From positions 1 through 8,238 of the forward strand of contig JAIFWL010000033.1 of the NCBI GenBank assembly GCA_019661845.1: 8,238 bases of DNA, given 5' to 3'. Both the position numbers and the translations under genes were made by a program. The notes beneath the pieces are model-generated. The model saw nothing but the letters and a program-made list of their open reading frames with translations, was not told the DNA's origin and made no database searches. Positions 1-5,548 of the stretch are shown here, piece by piece; positions within the stretch are counted from its first letter, which is position 1, and each line of letters begins with the position of its first letter. The stretch comes from Candidatus Parcubacteria bacterium (GTDB lineage Bacteria; Patescibacteriota; Minisyncoccia; Phycocordibacterales; Zambryskibacteraceae).

Positions 1-493
1 GAGAGAGAAGAACAGGAATATGATTTTTCTTTATAAACCGAAATTCTCTAATTAGCCCGGTTGACTTCTTGAGAGGGCAATCTTTTAGATGCTCTACGAG
101 GTTTTTTGCAAACATGAACCAAGGAGGAATATTTGTTATGTCCGAAGGAAGCCCAAATTGCTCAAGCATATTGTAGAGACTCTCTCTTAGGTCTTCAAGA
201 GAGAAGAATTGGTGATTAAAATCTGAGTGATGAAATTTATCTTCAGGGTGCCCAATGATGAATTTTTCCATTTCTTCCAGTGTTGCAATAGCAAATTCCT
301 TATTAGTAAGATTTGTGTGGACCGCCCAAGTGCACCAATGTTTAACCTTCTCCCATTCAGGAAGGTTGCTTCCATTTTCTTCTCTCATTTTGTCCACCAA
401 TCTTCTCAACTCAACCATAATGTACACGACTCGCTCTTTCTCGACTGGTTTTTGTAAGGCAGATCTTAAGTTTTCTATTATTTCTTGTCTCAT
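1..493 (-). CDS. Hypothetical protein, 3' end beyond window (partial)
   Basis: An open frame begins with ATG at 493-491 and runs without a stop off the left edge (164 complete codons). It starts MRQEIIENLRSALQKP. I do not recognise the family. The protein looks soluble and alpha-helical, with many charged residues. A W/H-rich stretch sits at about residues 45-60 (EWEKVKHWCTWAVH), a His cluster (HPEDKFHH) at about 82-89, and a proline-aromatic stretch IPPWFMF at about 122-128. No signal peptide or membrane segment is visible. The ATG shares one base with the uvrB stop (TAATG), so it is probably translated by re-initiation after uvrB and sits at the end of that transcript. It is clearly more AT-rich than uvrB (about 32-40% GC in sampled lines against about 50%), which may point to later acquisition. 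The reading frame is well supported; the function is unknown. Confidence 0.8.
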   Translation of the reverse strand, partial: MRQEIIENLRSALQKPVEKERVVYIMVELRRLVDKMREENGSNLPEWEKVKHWCTWAVHTNLTNKEFAIATLEEMEKFIIGHPEDKFHHSDFNHQFFSLEDLRESLYNMLEQFGLPSDITNIPPWFMFAKNLVEHLKDCPLKKSTGLIREFRFIKKNHIPVLLS

Positions 494-2520
494 TATTTTT
501 TCTTTGGAGCAGGGAGTTTAGCTTCTAACACTCGGATCTCATCACGGAGGATGGCGGCGGATTCGAAATCGAGGTTTTTTACAGCATCTGTCATTTCTTG
601 TTTCTTCATCTTGATCAGTCGCTTAGGATTCTTGGCGAAGAGTTTCGAATCTGTTTCAAGCAAGAGGTCTACGGCTTGGTGATGCTCACGCTCGAGAGTA
701 TCGGTAATATCCTTAATCTTCTTGATGATTGTCTTCGGTGTAATGCCATGCTCTTTGTTATAAGCAGTTTGGATAGCGCGACGGCGAGCAGTCTCATCTA
801 TAGCTCGCTTCATCGAACCCGTCATAGTGTCAGCATATAGAATCACTTTCCCCTCCACATTCCTGGCGGCGCGACCAATGATCTGGATGAGTGCAGTGTC
901 ACTTCTTAAGAATCCTTCTTTGTCTGCATCCAAGATGCCTATGAGAGTTACTTCCGGCAAGTCGAGTCCCTCGCGAAGCAAGTTCACTCCTACAATACAG
1001 TCGAACTCTCCACGACGAAGCGAGGTTAGGATCTCGATACGCTGAATTGTTTTAATATCACTGTGAAGGTATTCCGCCTTAATACCCTTCTCCTTCAAAT
1101 ACTCGCTCAAGTCCTCGGCCATCTTCTTGGTGAGAGTTGTTGCGATTACTCGACCACCTTTCTTTATCGCCTTCTCTGCTTCTTGAATAAAATTGAAAAT
1201 CTGGCCTTTGTAACTCGCCTTCGTCTGTATTGGTCTGACCTCTACTTCAGGATCCACCAGTCCAGTAGGGCGGATGACTTGCTCGACCATTTCCCCACTC
1301 CTCTCTTTTTCATATTCGCCTGGAGTAGCACTGGTATAAATAGTTTCGCCAATGCGTTGTTCAAATTCTTCAAACTTAAGTGGGCGGTTGTCTCTAGCAC
1401 TCGGCAGTCTGAAACCGTGTTCGACCAAGGTATCCTTCCTCGACTTATCACCGAAGTACATACCACCAATCTGTGGCACAGTCACGTGCGACTCGTCGAT
1501 GATAGTGAGGAAGTCTGGTGAGCCATCGGCCTTCTTAGGAAAATAGTCTAGTAATGTATACGGTGCCTCGCCAGCACTCTTACCGGTGAAGTGTCTTGAG
1601 TAGTTCTCAATACCATTCGTATAACCCACCTCGCGAATCATCGCTAGGTCGTACGTAGTGCGACGCTTCAAGCGCTCTGCTTCAAGTAACTTGCCTTCTT
1701 CGTTAAACACTTTGAGTTGTTCATCGAGTTCGTGCTTAATGCTCTTGAGTGCACGTTCTACAGCAAGGTCGCCAGTGATGAAGTGCTTGGCTGGGAAGAG
1801 GAAGAAGTCCTTGACCTCATTTATAAACGCACGCGAGACTGCATCGATCCTTTGGATAGATTCAATTTTATTCCCCTCCATCTCAATCCTATACACAATC
1901 CTTTCTGACACAGGCATGATCTCAATGGCGTTACCCAGTGCGCGGAACTCTCCGGGCTTAATGTCCGTATTATTCCTAGAGTAATGAATGTCGATAAGAT
2001 CACGAATGAGGTCCGCACGGGAAATGTTCTGCCCGCTCGAAATTTTCAAATTCACCTTCTCATATTCTTCTGGATTACCTAAGCCATAAATACACGAGAC
2101 CGAAGCGACGATGATGACATCCTTCCGAGTGAGCAAGGCTTGAGTAGAGGCGTGGCGCAAGCGCTCGATCTCTTCATTGATCATAGCCTCCTTCTCTATA
2201 TATGTGTCGGTGTGTGGTAAGTACGCCTCTGGCTGGTAGTAGTCGTAGTAAGAGACGAAGTAGTGCACAGCATTGTCGGGGAAGAATTCCCGATACTCTT
2301 GTGCCAGTTGCGCGGCTAGGGTCTTATTGTGCGCAATCACAAGAGTGGGTTTACCAATCTCTGCGATCACATTGGCCGCGGTAAAAGTTTTACCTGAACC
2401 GGTAACACCAAGAAGGGTCTGGTGGCGCAGACCTTTCTTTACTCCTTTTACCAACTTCTCGATAGCCTTGGGCTGATCACCAGCAGGCTTGAAGTCGTTG
2501 TTGATCTTAAATGTTCCCAT
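493..2520 (-). CDS. uvrB: Excinuclease ABC subunit B (UvrB)
   Basis: UvrB is the damage-verifying helicase-like ATPase of nucleotide excision repair; it is loaded by UvrA and then recruits UvrC. The frame is full length (675 aa from the start chosen here; E. coli has 673). Visible in order, numbered from the chosen Met, are a Q-like GDQPKAI near residue 14, Walker A GVTGSGKT at about 38-45, the Tyr-rich beta-hairpin SYYDYYQPEAY at about 90-100 that clamps DNA, the DEAD-type box DESH at about 342, SATPG at about 397, the motif V/VI stretch NLLREGLDLPEV and QIIGRAARN (about 513-553), and a C-terminal UVR domain (about 631-667) that contacts UvrC. A GTG at 2532 and an ATG at 2529 are also in frame. 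I chose ATG 2520 because MGTFKINNDFKPAGDQP aligns with the E. coli N-terminus and because a TATAGT box at 2531-2536 puts transcription start below those codons. uvrA and uvrC are not in the window. Confidence 0.98.
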   Translation of the reverse strand: MGTFKINNDFKPAGDQPKAIEKLVKGVKKGLRHQTLLGVTGSGKTFTAANVIAEIGKPTLVIAHNKTLAAQLAQEYREFFPDNAVHYFVSYYDYYQPEAYLPHTDTYIEKEAMINEEIERLRHASTQALLTRKDVIIVASVSCIYGLGNPEEYEKVNLKISSGQNISRADLIRDLIDIHYSRNNTDIKPGEFRALGNAIEIMPVSERIVYRIEMEGNKIESIQRIDAVSRAFINEVKDFFLFPAKHFITGDLAVERALKSIKHELDEQLKVFNEEGKLLEAERLKRRTTYDLAMIREVGYTNGIENYSRHFTGKSAGEAPYTLLDYFPKKADGSPDFLTIIDESHVTVPQIGGMYFGDKSRKDTLVEHGFRLPSARDNRPLKFEEFEQRIGETIYTSATPGEYEKERSGEMVEQVIRPTGLVDPEVEVRPIQTKASYKGQIFNFIQEAEKAIKKGGRVIATTLTKKMAEDLSEYLKEKGIKAEYLHSDIKTIQRIEILTSLRRGEFDCIVGVNLLREGLDLPEVTLIGILDADKEGFLRSDTALIQIIGRAARNVEGKVILYADTMTGSMKRAIDETARRRAIQTAYNKEHGITPKTIIKKIKDITDTLEREHHQAVDLLLETDSKLFAKNPKRLIKMKKQEMTDAVKNLDFESAAILRDEIRVLEAKLPAPKKK

Positions 2521-2530
2521 TTGAATCATC

Positions 2531-2536
2531 ACTATA
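2531..2536 (-). promoter_or_regulatory. Putative -10 box for uvrB, near-leaderless
   Basis: On the - strand TATAGT lies 10 nt before the ATG at 2520, directly after the terminator-like hairpin at 2544-2568. A start about 7 nt downstream would leave a leader of only a few bases, and there is no Shine-Dalgarno sequence before this gene. No convincing -35 is visible, because the position is occupied by the hairpin stem. Confidence 0.35.
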
Positions 2537-2543
2537 CAACAAG

Positions 2544-2568
2544 AAGGACGGTCTCGGCGACCGTCCTT
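2544..2568 (-). terminator. Hairpin terminator after the small ORF
   Basis: A perfect 10-bp inverted repeat (AAGGACGGTC / GACCGTCCTT) encloses a 5-nt loop. On the - strand it is followed by CTTGTTGTAT, a weak U-rich tail, and it lies 23 bp after the stop of the small ORF and 23 bp before the chosen uvrB start. On the + strand it is followed by AAATTT, so any + strand termination would be poor. It most likely ends or attenuates the small-ORF transcript before uvrB. Confidence 0.65.
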
Positions 2569-2591
2569 AAATTTCGGTGAGAGAAGCAGGG

Positions 2592-2786
2592 CTACTTGCC
2601 CATGAAGCCGTGCGGGTTCCGGACCACGCCGGGATCGATCCGCGCCTTTTCGGAACCGGGTCGGCCGAGGCCGTAAGACTCGGCGAGGTCGACGTCCGTC
2701 ATGGGGTGGAGCGGCGTCCCCGGCTTCGAGCAGTCATAGGGTGCACCGAGCTCCTTCTCGACCTGGGTACTGTCTAGCTTCTTCAT
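2592..2786 (-). CDS. Small GC-rich hypothetical protein (64 aa)
   Basis: ATG at 2786 is preceded by AAGGAGG with a 4-nt gap, the only textbook Shine-Dalgarno sequence in the window. The frame ends in TAG and is followed by a hairpin terminator. The product begins MKKLDSTQVEKELGAP and ends NPHGFMGK. It is hydrophilic, with one Cys, several Pro and Gly, and no membrane segment or signal peptide; I do not recognise it. Base composition is strikingly higher than its neighbours (about 70% GC in the sampled 60 bp). It has its own extended -10 promoter (2962-2990) and a leader of about 170 nt with competing hairpins, so it looks like an independently regulated unit between tgt and uvrB. The initiation site, promoter and terminator support a real gene. 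The unusual composition could instead mean a structured RNA, and the opposite-strand frame over the same stretch is taken as a shadow. Confidence 0.65.
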   Translation of the reverse strand: MKKLDSTQVEKELGAPYDCSKPGTPLHPMTDVDLAESYGLGRPGSEKARIDPGVVRNPHGFMGK

Positions 2787-2790
2787 GTTT

Positions 2791-2797
2791 CCTCCTT
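2791..2797 (-). promoter_or_regulatory. Ribosome binding site of the small ORF
   Basis: AAGGAGG is fully complementary to the usual anti-Shine-Dalgarno core and ends 4 nt before ATG 2786. None of uvrB, tgt, mreB or priA has a comparable site, so this one decides the start of the small ORF. Confidence 0.75.
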
Positions 2798-2819
2798 GAT
2801 GAAAGAACTCTCTGTCAGA

Positions 2820-2902
2820 CTAAGACAGAACAAGCTCCCGAGAATTCGGGGGCTTGTTCCTGGCTTTGTCTTAGAAGTACTAGACGGCACCAACAAGCCC
2901 CC
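2820..2902 (-). promoter_or_regulatory. Leader with two mutually exclusive hairpins (possible attenuator or riboswitch)
   Basis: On the - strand a middle segment contains CTAAGACA (2874-2867) and AACAAGCCCCC (2858-2848). It can pair downstream: CTAAGACA with TGTCTTAG (2827-2820), GAACAAGC with GCTTGTTC (2835-2828), and a CCCGA/TCGGG tip with a 4-nt loop. It can also pair upstream: AACAAGCCCCC with GGGGGCTTGTT (2902-2892, 11 perfect bp) and CTAAGAC with GTCTAG (2885-2880, imperfect). Both sets are nested and cannot coexist. A further GCACC/GGTGC pairing lies at the 5' side. The segment sits between a promoter and the Shine-Dalgarno sequence of the small ORF. No known riboswitch class is recognised. 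Confidence 0.5.
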
Positions 2903-2961
2903 TCTTAATCCAGAGGTGCTTCTTGAAGTTAAAGCCGTACCAATACTGATTCATATAAATA

Positions 2962-2990
2962 ATGCTAGCACTAGCTTAGATACCGTGCAA
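2962..2990 (-). promoter_or_regulatory. Extended -10 promoter for the small-ORF unit
   Basis: TTGCAC (2990-2985) is followed by a 17-nt spacer and TAGCAT (2967-2962). A TG one base before the -10 gives an extended -10 (TGCTAGCAT). It overlaps the 3' end of tgt and would give a leader of about 170 nt for the ORF at 2786. Confidence 0.5.
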
Positions 2991-3510
2991 GAAAGTCGTT
3001 TTTAAACTCTTCAAAATGATTATCCAGTATGGCCTCCCTCATCTTCTTCACTAAATTAATGATGAAGTAGAGGTTATGGATTGAACCAAGTGTGCCCCCG
3101 AGCATCTCGTGTGCGCGGTATAGGTGGCACAAGTATGCGCGGGAGTAATGTGTCGACGTGGCAGGTTGACACACTGGGCAAGTGCAATCTGCATCAATAG
3201 GACCGGTATCCTCGCGATATTCAGCATTCCGTATATTAATCTTCCCGCGCGTAGTATAGAGAGTGCCACCACGACCGTTCCTCGTCGGAGCGACGCAATC
3301 AAACAAGTCGACCCCATTCTCTACACCCATGAACAAATCTTCCGGCTCACCGATGCCCAAGAGGTGTCTCGGCTTATCCTTCGGTAAGATTTCGTTACAC
3401 CACTTCACTGCAGTCTCCATATCTTCCTTAGCGAAGCTCCCCCCAATACCAAAACCGTCAAAGTCGAGCGAGCCGGCCAAGGGGAGGGTTGGGAGGGGTC
3501 TAATAATTTC
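2971..3510 (-). pseudogene. tgt: tgt, 3' fragment (C-terminal half of tRNA-guanine transglycosylase)
   Basis: This frame is offset by one base from the 5' half and is open from just after a TAA at 3513-3511 to TAG at 2973-2971. Recognisable homology starts at about 3477 with AGSLDFDGFGIGGSF, the substrate-binding glycine loop. It continues through the catalytic nucleophile in DLFDCVAPTRNGR (Asp equivalent to Asp280 of Zymomonas TGT) and the zinc site CTCPVC plus the His of SIHN. It ends in the family-typical DFLARYLS, so the C-terminus is intact. Five extra residues (QPATS) lie between the zinc CPVC and YSRAYL compared with usual TGTs. The only initiator-like codon before the homology is a TTG at 3480, with no ribosome site, so separate translation is unlikely. 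Confidence 0.85.
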
Positions 3511-4151
3511 TTATGATGTTCTAAACTCCTCTCTGCCCACCTGTGTGTCCGCTCTAGTGCTTCCTCTTGATAACGGAAGTCTTCCGTAGGTGAAGTACAT
3601 TCATCGAAAGCGAAGATGATATCAGCACCAAGGTTGTGTTGGATCTCAATGCTCTTCTCCGGAGTGATGTAGTGTAATGAACCATCAATGTGTGAGCGGA
3701 AGGAGACTCCATCACTCCCCACTTGAGCGAGTGGTGGACCTTCGCGGTCGAGCGATCGTTCAGCAAGAATTTGTGAAGGATCAGTAATCTTCGTGATCTT
3801 ACTCAACTCCTTGCCATACGCTGCGCCGAGAGAGAACACTTGGAAGCCACCGGAGTCTGTCATCATGGGTCCACGCCAATTCATAAACTTGTGCAGTCCT
3901 CCAAACTGCTTCACCCTCTCATCTCCTGGTTCAAGGTAAAGGTGGTAAGTATTGGCAAGCACCACTTGCGCACCAGTTTCTAAAATTTGTTCTGGCGTAA
4001 GTGCCTTCACTGTCGCCTTCGTCCCCACACTCACAAACGCAGGTGTAAGAATCTCTCCGTGCGGAGTCGTAATCTTCCCCGCCCTTCCTAGAACTCCTCG
4101 ACCTGCCACGTCGGGGAGTTCTTTTTCAATAGTAAATTTGATTGCAGGCAT
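3405..4151 (-). pseudogene. tgt: tgt, 5' fragment of a frameshifted tRNA-guanine transglycosylase
   Basis: Bacterial Tgt exchanges guanine 34 of GUN-anticodon tRNAs for preQ1 (queuosine pathway). This half shows the family N-terminus (GRAGKITTPHGEILTPAFVSVGT), the active-site TDSGGFQVFSLG, and FAFDECT, whose Asp binds the base. After ERTHRWAERSLEHHKKLLD (to about 3498) the frame turns into non-homologous PSQPSPWPARS and then a 3' tail with no similarity. The expected segment containing the GIVQGG substrate glutamine (about 25 residues) is missing, and homology resumes one base out of frame at about 3477. A 30-residue insertion (AYGKELSKITKITDPSQ...) lies between FSLG and GVSFRSHIDG. ATG 4151 (MPAIKF) is preferred over GTG 4160 because the protein family starts near here and there is no Shine-Dalgarno sequence for either. 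The gene is a pseudogene, or the site is an assembly or indel error at a repeat. Programmed frameshifting is unlikely because sequence is also missing. Confidence 0.88.
3478..3500. repeat. C/G-rich half-palindrome at the tgt break
   Basis: On the + strand CAAGGGGAGGGTTGGGAGGG and the next few bases form a purine-rich arm, in the style of dispersed palindromic elements whose other arm would be CCCTCCCAACCCTCCCCTTG. The second arm is absent. The arm sits exactly between the last in-frame homology of the 5' tgt fragment and the first of the 3' fragment. It reads as PSQPSPW in one frame and PLPTLPL in the other, and neither resembles Tgt. It looks like the remnant of an inserted or collapsed palindrome. 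Confidence 0.45.
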
Positions 4152-4181
4152 TTGAATCACATTAACATTTAACGTCTAAAT

Positions 4182-4221
4182 AAAAAAAGCCGGCTACTCC
4201 CCTGAAAAGGGTTTCGCCGGC
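4182..4221 (-). terminator. Strong rho-independent terminator before tgt
   Basis: On the - strand GCCGGC (4221-4216) pairs with GCCGGC (4194-4189). An inner CCCT/AGGG stem (4211-4208 with 4203-4200) closes a 4-nt loop, and the hairpin is followed immediately by TTTTTTT (4188-4182). It ends the transcript entering from mreB or the non-coding unit, and lies only about 30 nt before the tgt start. It could therefore also act as a tgt attenuator. Confidence 0.85.
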
Positions 4222-4227
4222 CTGGGT

Positions 4228-4253
4228 GGGGGCCTTGCGGCCGCAAGGCCCCC
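4228..4253. repeat. Perfect 26-bp palindrome
   Basis: GGGGGCCTTGCGG is followed directly by its exact reverse complement, with GCGGCCGC at the centre. In RNA it would form an 11-bp G/C-rich stem with a minimal loop, immediately upstream of the terminator hairpin on the - strand. It is part of the candidate non-coding unit. Confidence 0.85.
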
Positions 4254-4377
4254 TGAGTGAGAGAAACAGAAACAGTCGAAGCGTCCAAAGGGGGTCAAAG
4301 CCGAAATAAGAAACTGAGAACATGCCGTCGCAGTTGGTCGCCTTTTTCTGGGCGGCGGCTGCGTGGCTAAGCGATCG

Positions 4378-4395
4378 ACGAGGACGTCTCCTCGT
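4378..4395. other. Perfect hairpin near the 5' end of the non-coding unit
   Basis: The inverted repeat ACGAGGA / TCCTCGT encloses a 4-nt loop (GACG read on the - strand). It starts about 7 nt after the predicted transcription start and would be the first helix of the RNA, nested inside the CUGGGC/GCCCAG pairing. Confidence 0.6.
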
Positions 4396-4408
4396 GGGCC
4401 CAGTTAAT

Positions 4409-4437
4409 AGCTTATCATCCCTTTATATAAAAGTCAA
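4409..4437 (-). promoter_or_regulatory. Extended -10 promoter of the non-coding unit
   Basis: TTGACT (4437-4432), a 17-nt spacer and TAAGCT (4414-4409) preceded by TGA give a good -35 and an extended -10 (TGATAAGCT). Transcription would start near 4402-4404. The architecture (17-nt spacer, TG one base ahead of the -10) matches the promoter at 2962-2990. Confidence 0.55.
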
Positions 4438-4476
4438 GCGCAAAATATGGATGCCTAGAATACGGCTTAACGCTTG
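4435..4476 (-). terminator. Weak hairpin at the 3' end of mreB
   Basis: CAAGCG (4476-4471) pairs with CGCTTG (4440-4435), with a small internal GCC/GGC pairing, followed by ACTTTTATAT. The mreB stop codon lies inside it. It overlaps the -35 of the next promoter, and the long loop makes termination uncertain, so read-through from mreB into the non-coding unit is possible. Confidence 0.3.
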
Positions 4477-5468
4477 GTTATTATGCTCTTCTTGTAAGTA
4501 TCTAAATGTTCAAGCGCTACACCTGTGCCCTTGGCTACACAATAGTACGCGTCTTCAGCCAAAACAGCTTTAACTCCTGTACGACGGAACATGAGTTCGG
4601 GGAAATTACGGAGTTGCGAGGAACCACCAGTCATAATGATGCCGCGATCGATAATATCTGACGAGAGTTCTGGCGGAGTTTCTTGCAAAACTTCTTTAAC
4701 AGCCTTCACCATCTCACGAAGCTCTTTGGAAATTGCTTTCACCACTTCATTACTCTTCACCTCCACAGTACGAGGAAGACCGAGGATAAAGTCGCGACCC
4801 TTCACCGACATGGTAAGTTCTTCGTCCAGAGGAATAGCACTTCCAACCTTGATCTTAATATCCTCTGCCATCTTGTCACCGATCACAAGATTAAATGTCT
4901 TCTTAATATAATCAGCAATCGCTGCGTCCAGCTTATTCCCAGCGACCTTTACTGAAGTTGAGGCGACAATGCCACCTAAGGAAATTACGGCCACGTCTGT
5001 TGTCCCTCCACCAATATCCACGATCATGTGCCCTGCCGCTTCATGAATAGGAATACCTGCACCAATGGCAGCAAGGATGGGTTCCTTGACCACATACGCG
5101 TTCTTCGCACCGGCCTTGACCGCAGCTTCTATAACTGCACGTCGCTCGGTTGAAGTAACTCCAGCAGGAACCGAGATGAGCACATCAGGTTTAAAAATAT
5201 TCCACTTGCCCAGAGTCTTATCGATGTAGTAACGAAGCATGGCCTCGGTCACACGATAATCTGCTATCACTCCATCCTTCATCGGGCGATACGCGATGAT
5301 GTCGCCAGGAGTACGGCCGATCATGATCTTCGCCTCTGCACCAATAGCTAGAATCTTGTTGTCGTCAGAGACTGCGACCACCGATGGCTCGTTTAAAACA
5401 ATGCCTTTCCCAGGCACAAAGACCAAGATATTGGTAGTGCCGAGGTCGATGCCGAGCTTCTTCGCCAT
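4467..5468 (-). CDS. mreB: Rod shape-determining protein MreB
   Basis: MreB is the bacterial actin that polymerises under the inner membrane and guides lateral cell-wall synthesis. The product of 333 aa is within the family's usual size. It shows phosphate-1 GIDLGTTN (residues 6-13), the SVPAGVTSTERRAV segment (99-113), connect-1 KEPILAAIGAG (128-138), phosphate-2 DIGGGTTDVAVI (151-162), the adenosine motif IIMTGGSSQLRNFPEL (277-292), and connect-2 VAKGTGVALE near the C-terminus. The ATG at 5468 is chosen because MAKKLGIDLGTTN matches the family start. The frame stays open up to 5627, but that extension runs through the promoter into priA. No Shine-Dalgarno sequence is present, and a TATAAT box 7 nt upstream predicts a leaderless mRNA. 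mreC and mreD do not follow; a non-coding unit and tgt do. Confidence 0.97.
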   Translation of the reverse strand: MAKKLGIDLGTTNILVFVPGKGIVLNEPSVVAVSDDNKILAIGAEAKIMIGRTPGDIIAYRPMKDGVIADYRVTEAMLRYYIDKTLGKWNIFKPDVLISVPAGVTSTERRAVIEAAVKAGAKNAYVVKEPILAAIGAGIPIHEAAGHMIVDIGGGTTDVAVISLGGIVASTSVKVAGNKLDAAIADYIKKTFNLVIGDKMAEDIKIKVGSAIPLDEELTMSVKGRDFILGLPRTVEVKSNEVVKAISKELREMVKAVKEVLQETPPELSSDIIDRGIIMTGGSSQLRNFPELMFRRTGVKAVLAEDAYYCVAKGTGVALEHLDTYKKSIITKR

Positions 5469-5509
5469 GATACGAATTATAACGAATATGACCGAATGAT
5501 ACGAATTAT
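5467..5509. repeat. Two 14-bp direct repeats in the mreB-priA promoter region
   Basis: ATGATACGAATTAT occurs at 5467-5480 and again at 5496-5509, 29 bp apart (nearly three helical turns). Further CGAAT/ATTCG copies lie around 5482, 5493, 5527 and 5536. The first copy includes the mreB start codon and most of its -10 box; the second lies near where the -35 would be. This could be a repeated regulator-binding site or a local duplication. Confidence 0.6.
5476..5481 (-). promoter_or_regulatory. mreB -10 box, leaderless start
   Basis: A consensus TATAAT on the - strand ends 7 nt before ATG 5468, so initiation at the usual distance falls at or next to the A of the start codon. No good -35 hexamer is visible at 16-18 nt; the nearest are TTCGTA or TCGTAT inside the upstream 14-bp repeat. 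Confidence 0.6.
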
Positions 5510-5548
5510 TAGAAAATTCGATCACATTCGTAACTATTCGCGTCATGA

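Larger units (their letters stand above)
4182..4404 (-). ncRNA. Candidate structured non-coding RNA or tgt leader
   Basis: A promoter at 4409-4437 and a strong terminator at 4182-4221 bracket a stretch of about 220 nt with no convincing gene. The predicted RNA begins near CUGGGCCCACGAGG. A perfect 7-bp hairpin (4378-4395) is enclosed by CUGGGC (4403-4398) pairing with GCCCAG (4353-4348). A second helix, GCCGCCG (4359-4353) with CGACGGC (4330-4324, 6 of 7 pairs), would cross the first and give a possible pseudoknot around an A-rich AGAAAAAGG. A perfect 26-bp palindrome (4228-4253) precedes the terminator. It does not match tmRNA, RNase P or SRP RNA as I know them, and I see no preQ1-I consensus. 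It could be a free sRNA, the 3' end of the mreB message, or a regulatory leader of tgt. A 53-codon ATG frame (4323-4162) runs through the terminator and lacks a ribosome site, so I do not call it. Confidence 0.5.

Noticed and set aside
1063..1521. 152-codon + strand frame inside uvrB, and other antisense frames in uvrB, tgt, mreB and priA
   Set aside because: These are shadows of strongly conserved coding sequence on the other strand, with no initiation signals.
2577..2777. 66-codon + strand frame over the small GC-rich ORF
   Set aside because: High GC opens several frames here; only the - strand ORF has a promoter, Shine-Dalgarno sequence and terminator.
3405..3510. Programmed ribosomal frameshift in tgt
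   Set aside because: No slippery heptamer is visible, and a whole conserved segment is missing as well, which frameshifting cannot restore.
4162..4323. 53-codon frame on the - strand starting MFSVSYFGF
   Set aside because: It reads straight through the palindrome and the rho-independent terminator, has no ribosome binding site and resembles no protein I know.
4182..4404. Known housekeeping RNA (tmRNA, RNase P, SRP, 6S) in the mreB-tgt gap
   Set aside because: None of the hallmark sequences (tRNA-like end, RNase P core, SRP GGAAG tetraloop region) is seen, and there is no clear 6S-type long closing stem.
4322..4573. 83-codon frame on the + strand opposite the non-coding unit
   Set aside because: It lacks a ribosome site, overlaps the mreB 3' end in antisense and has no recognisable composition or motifs.
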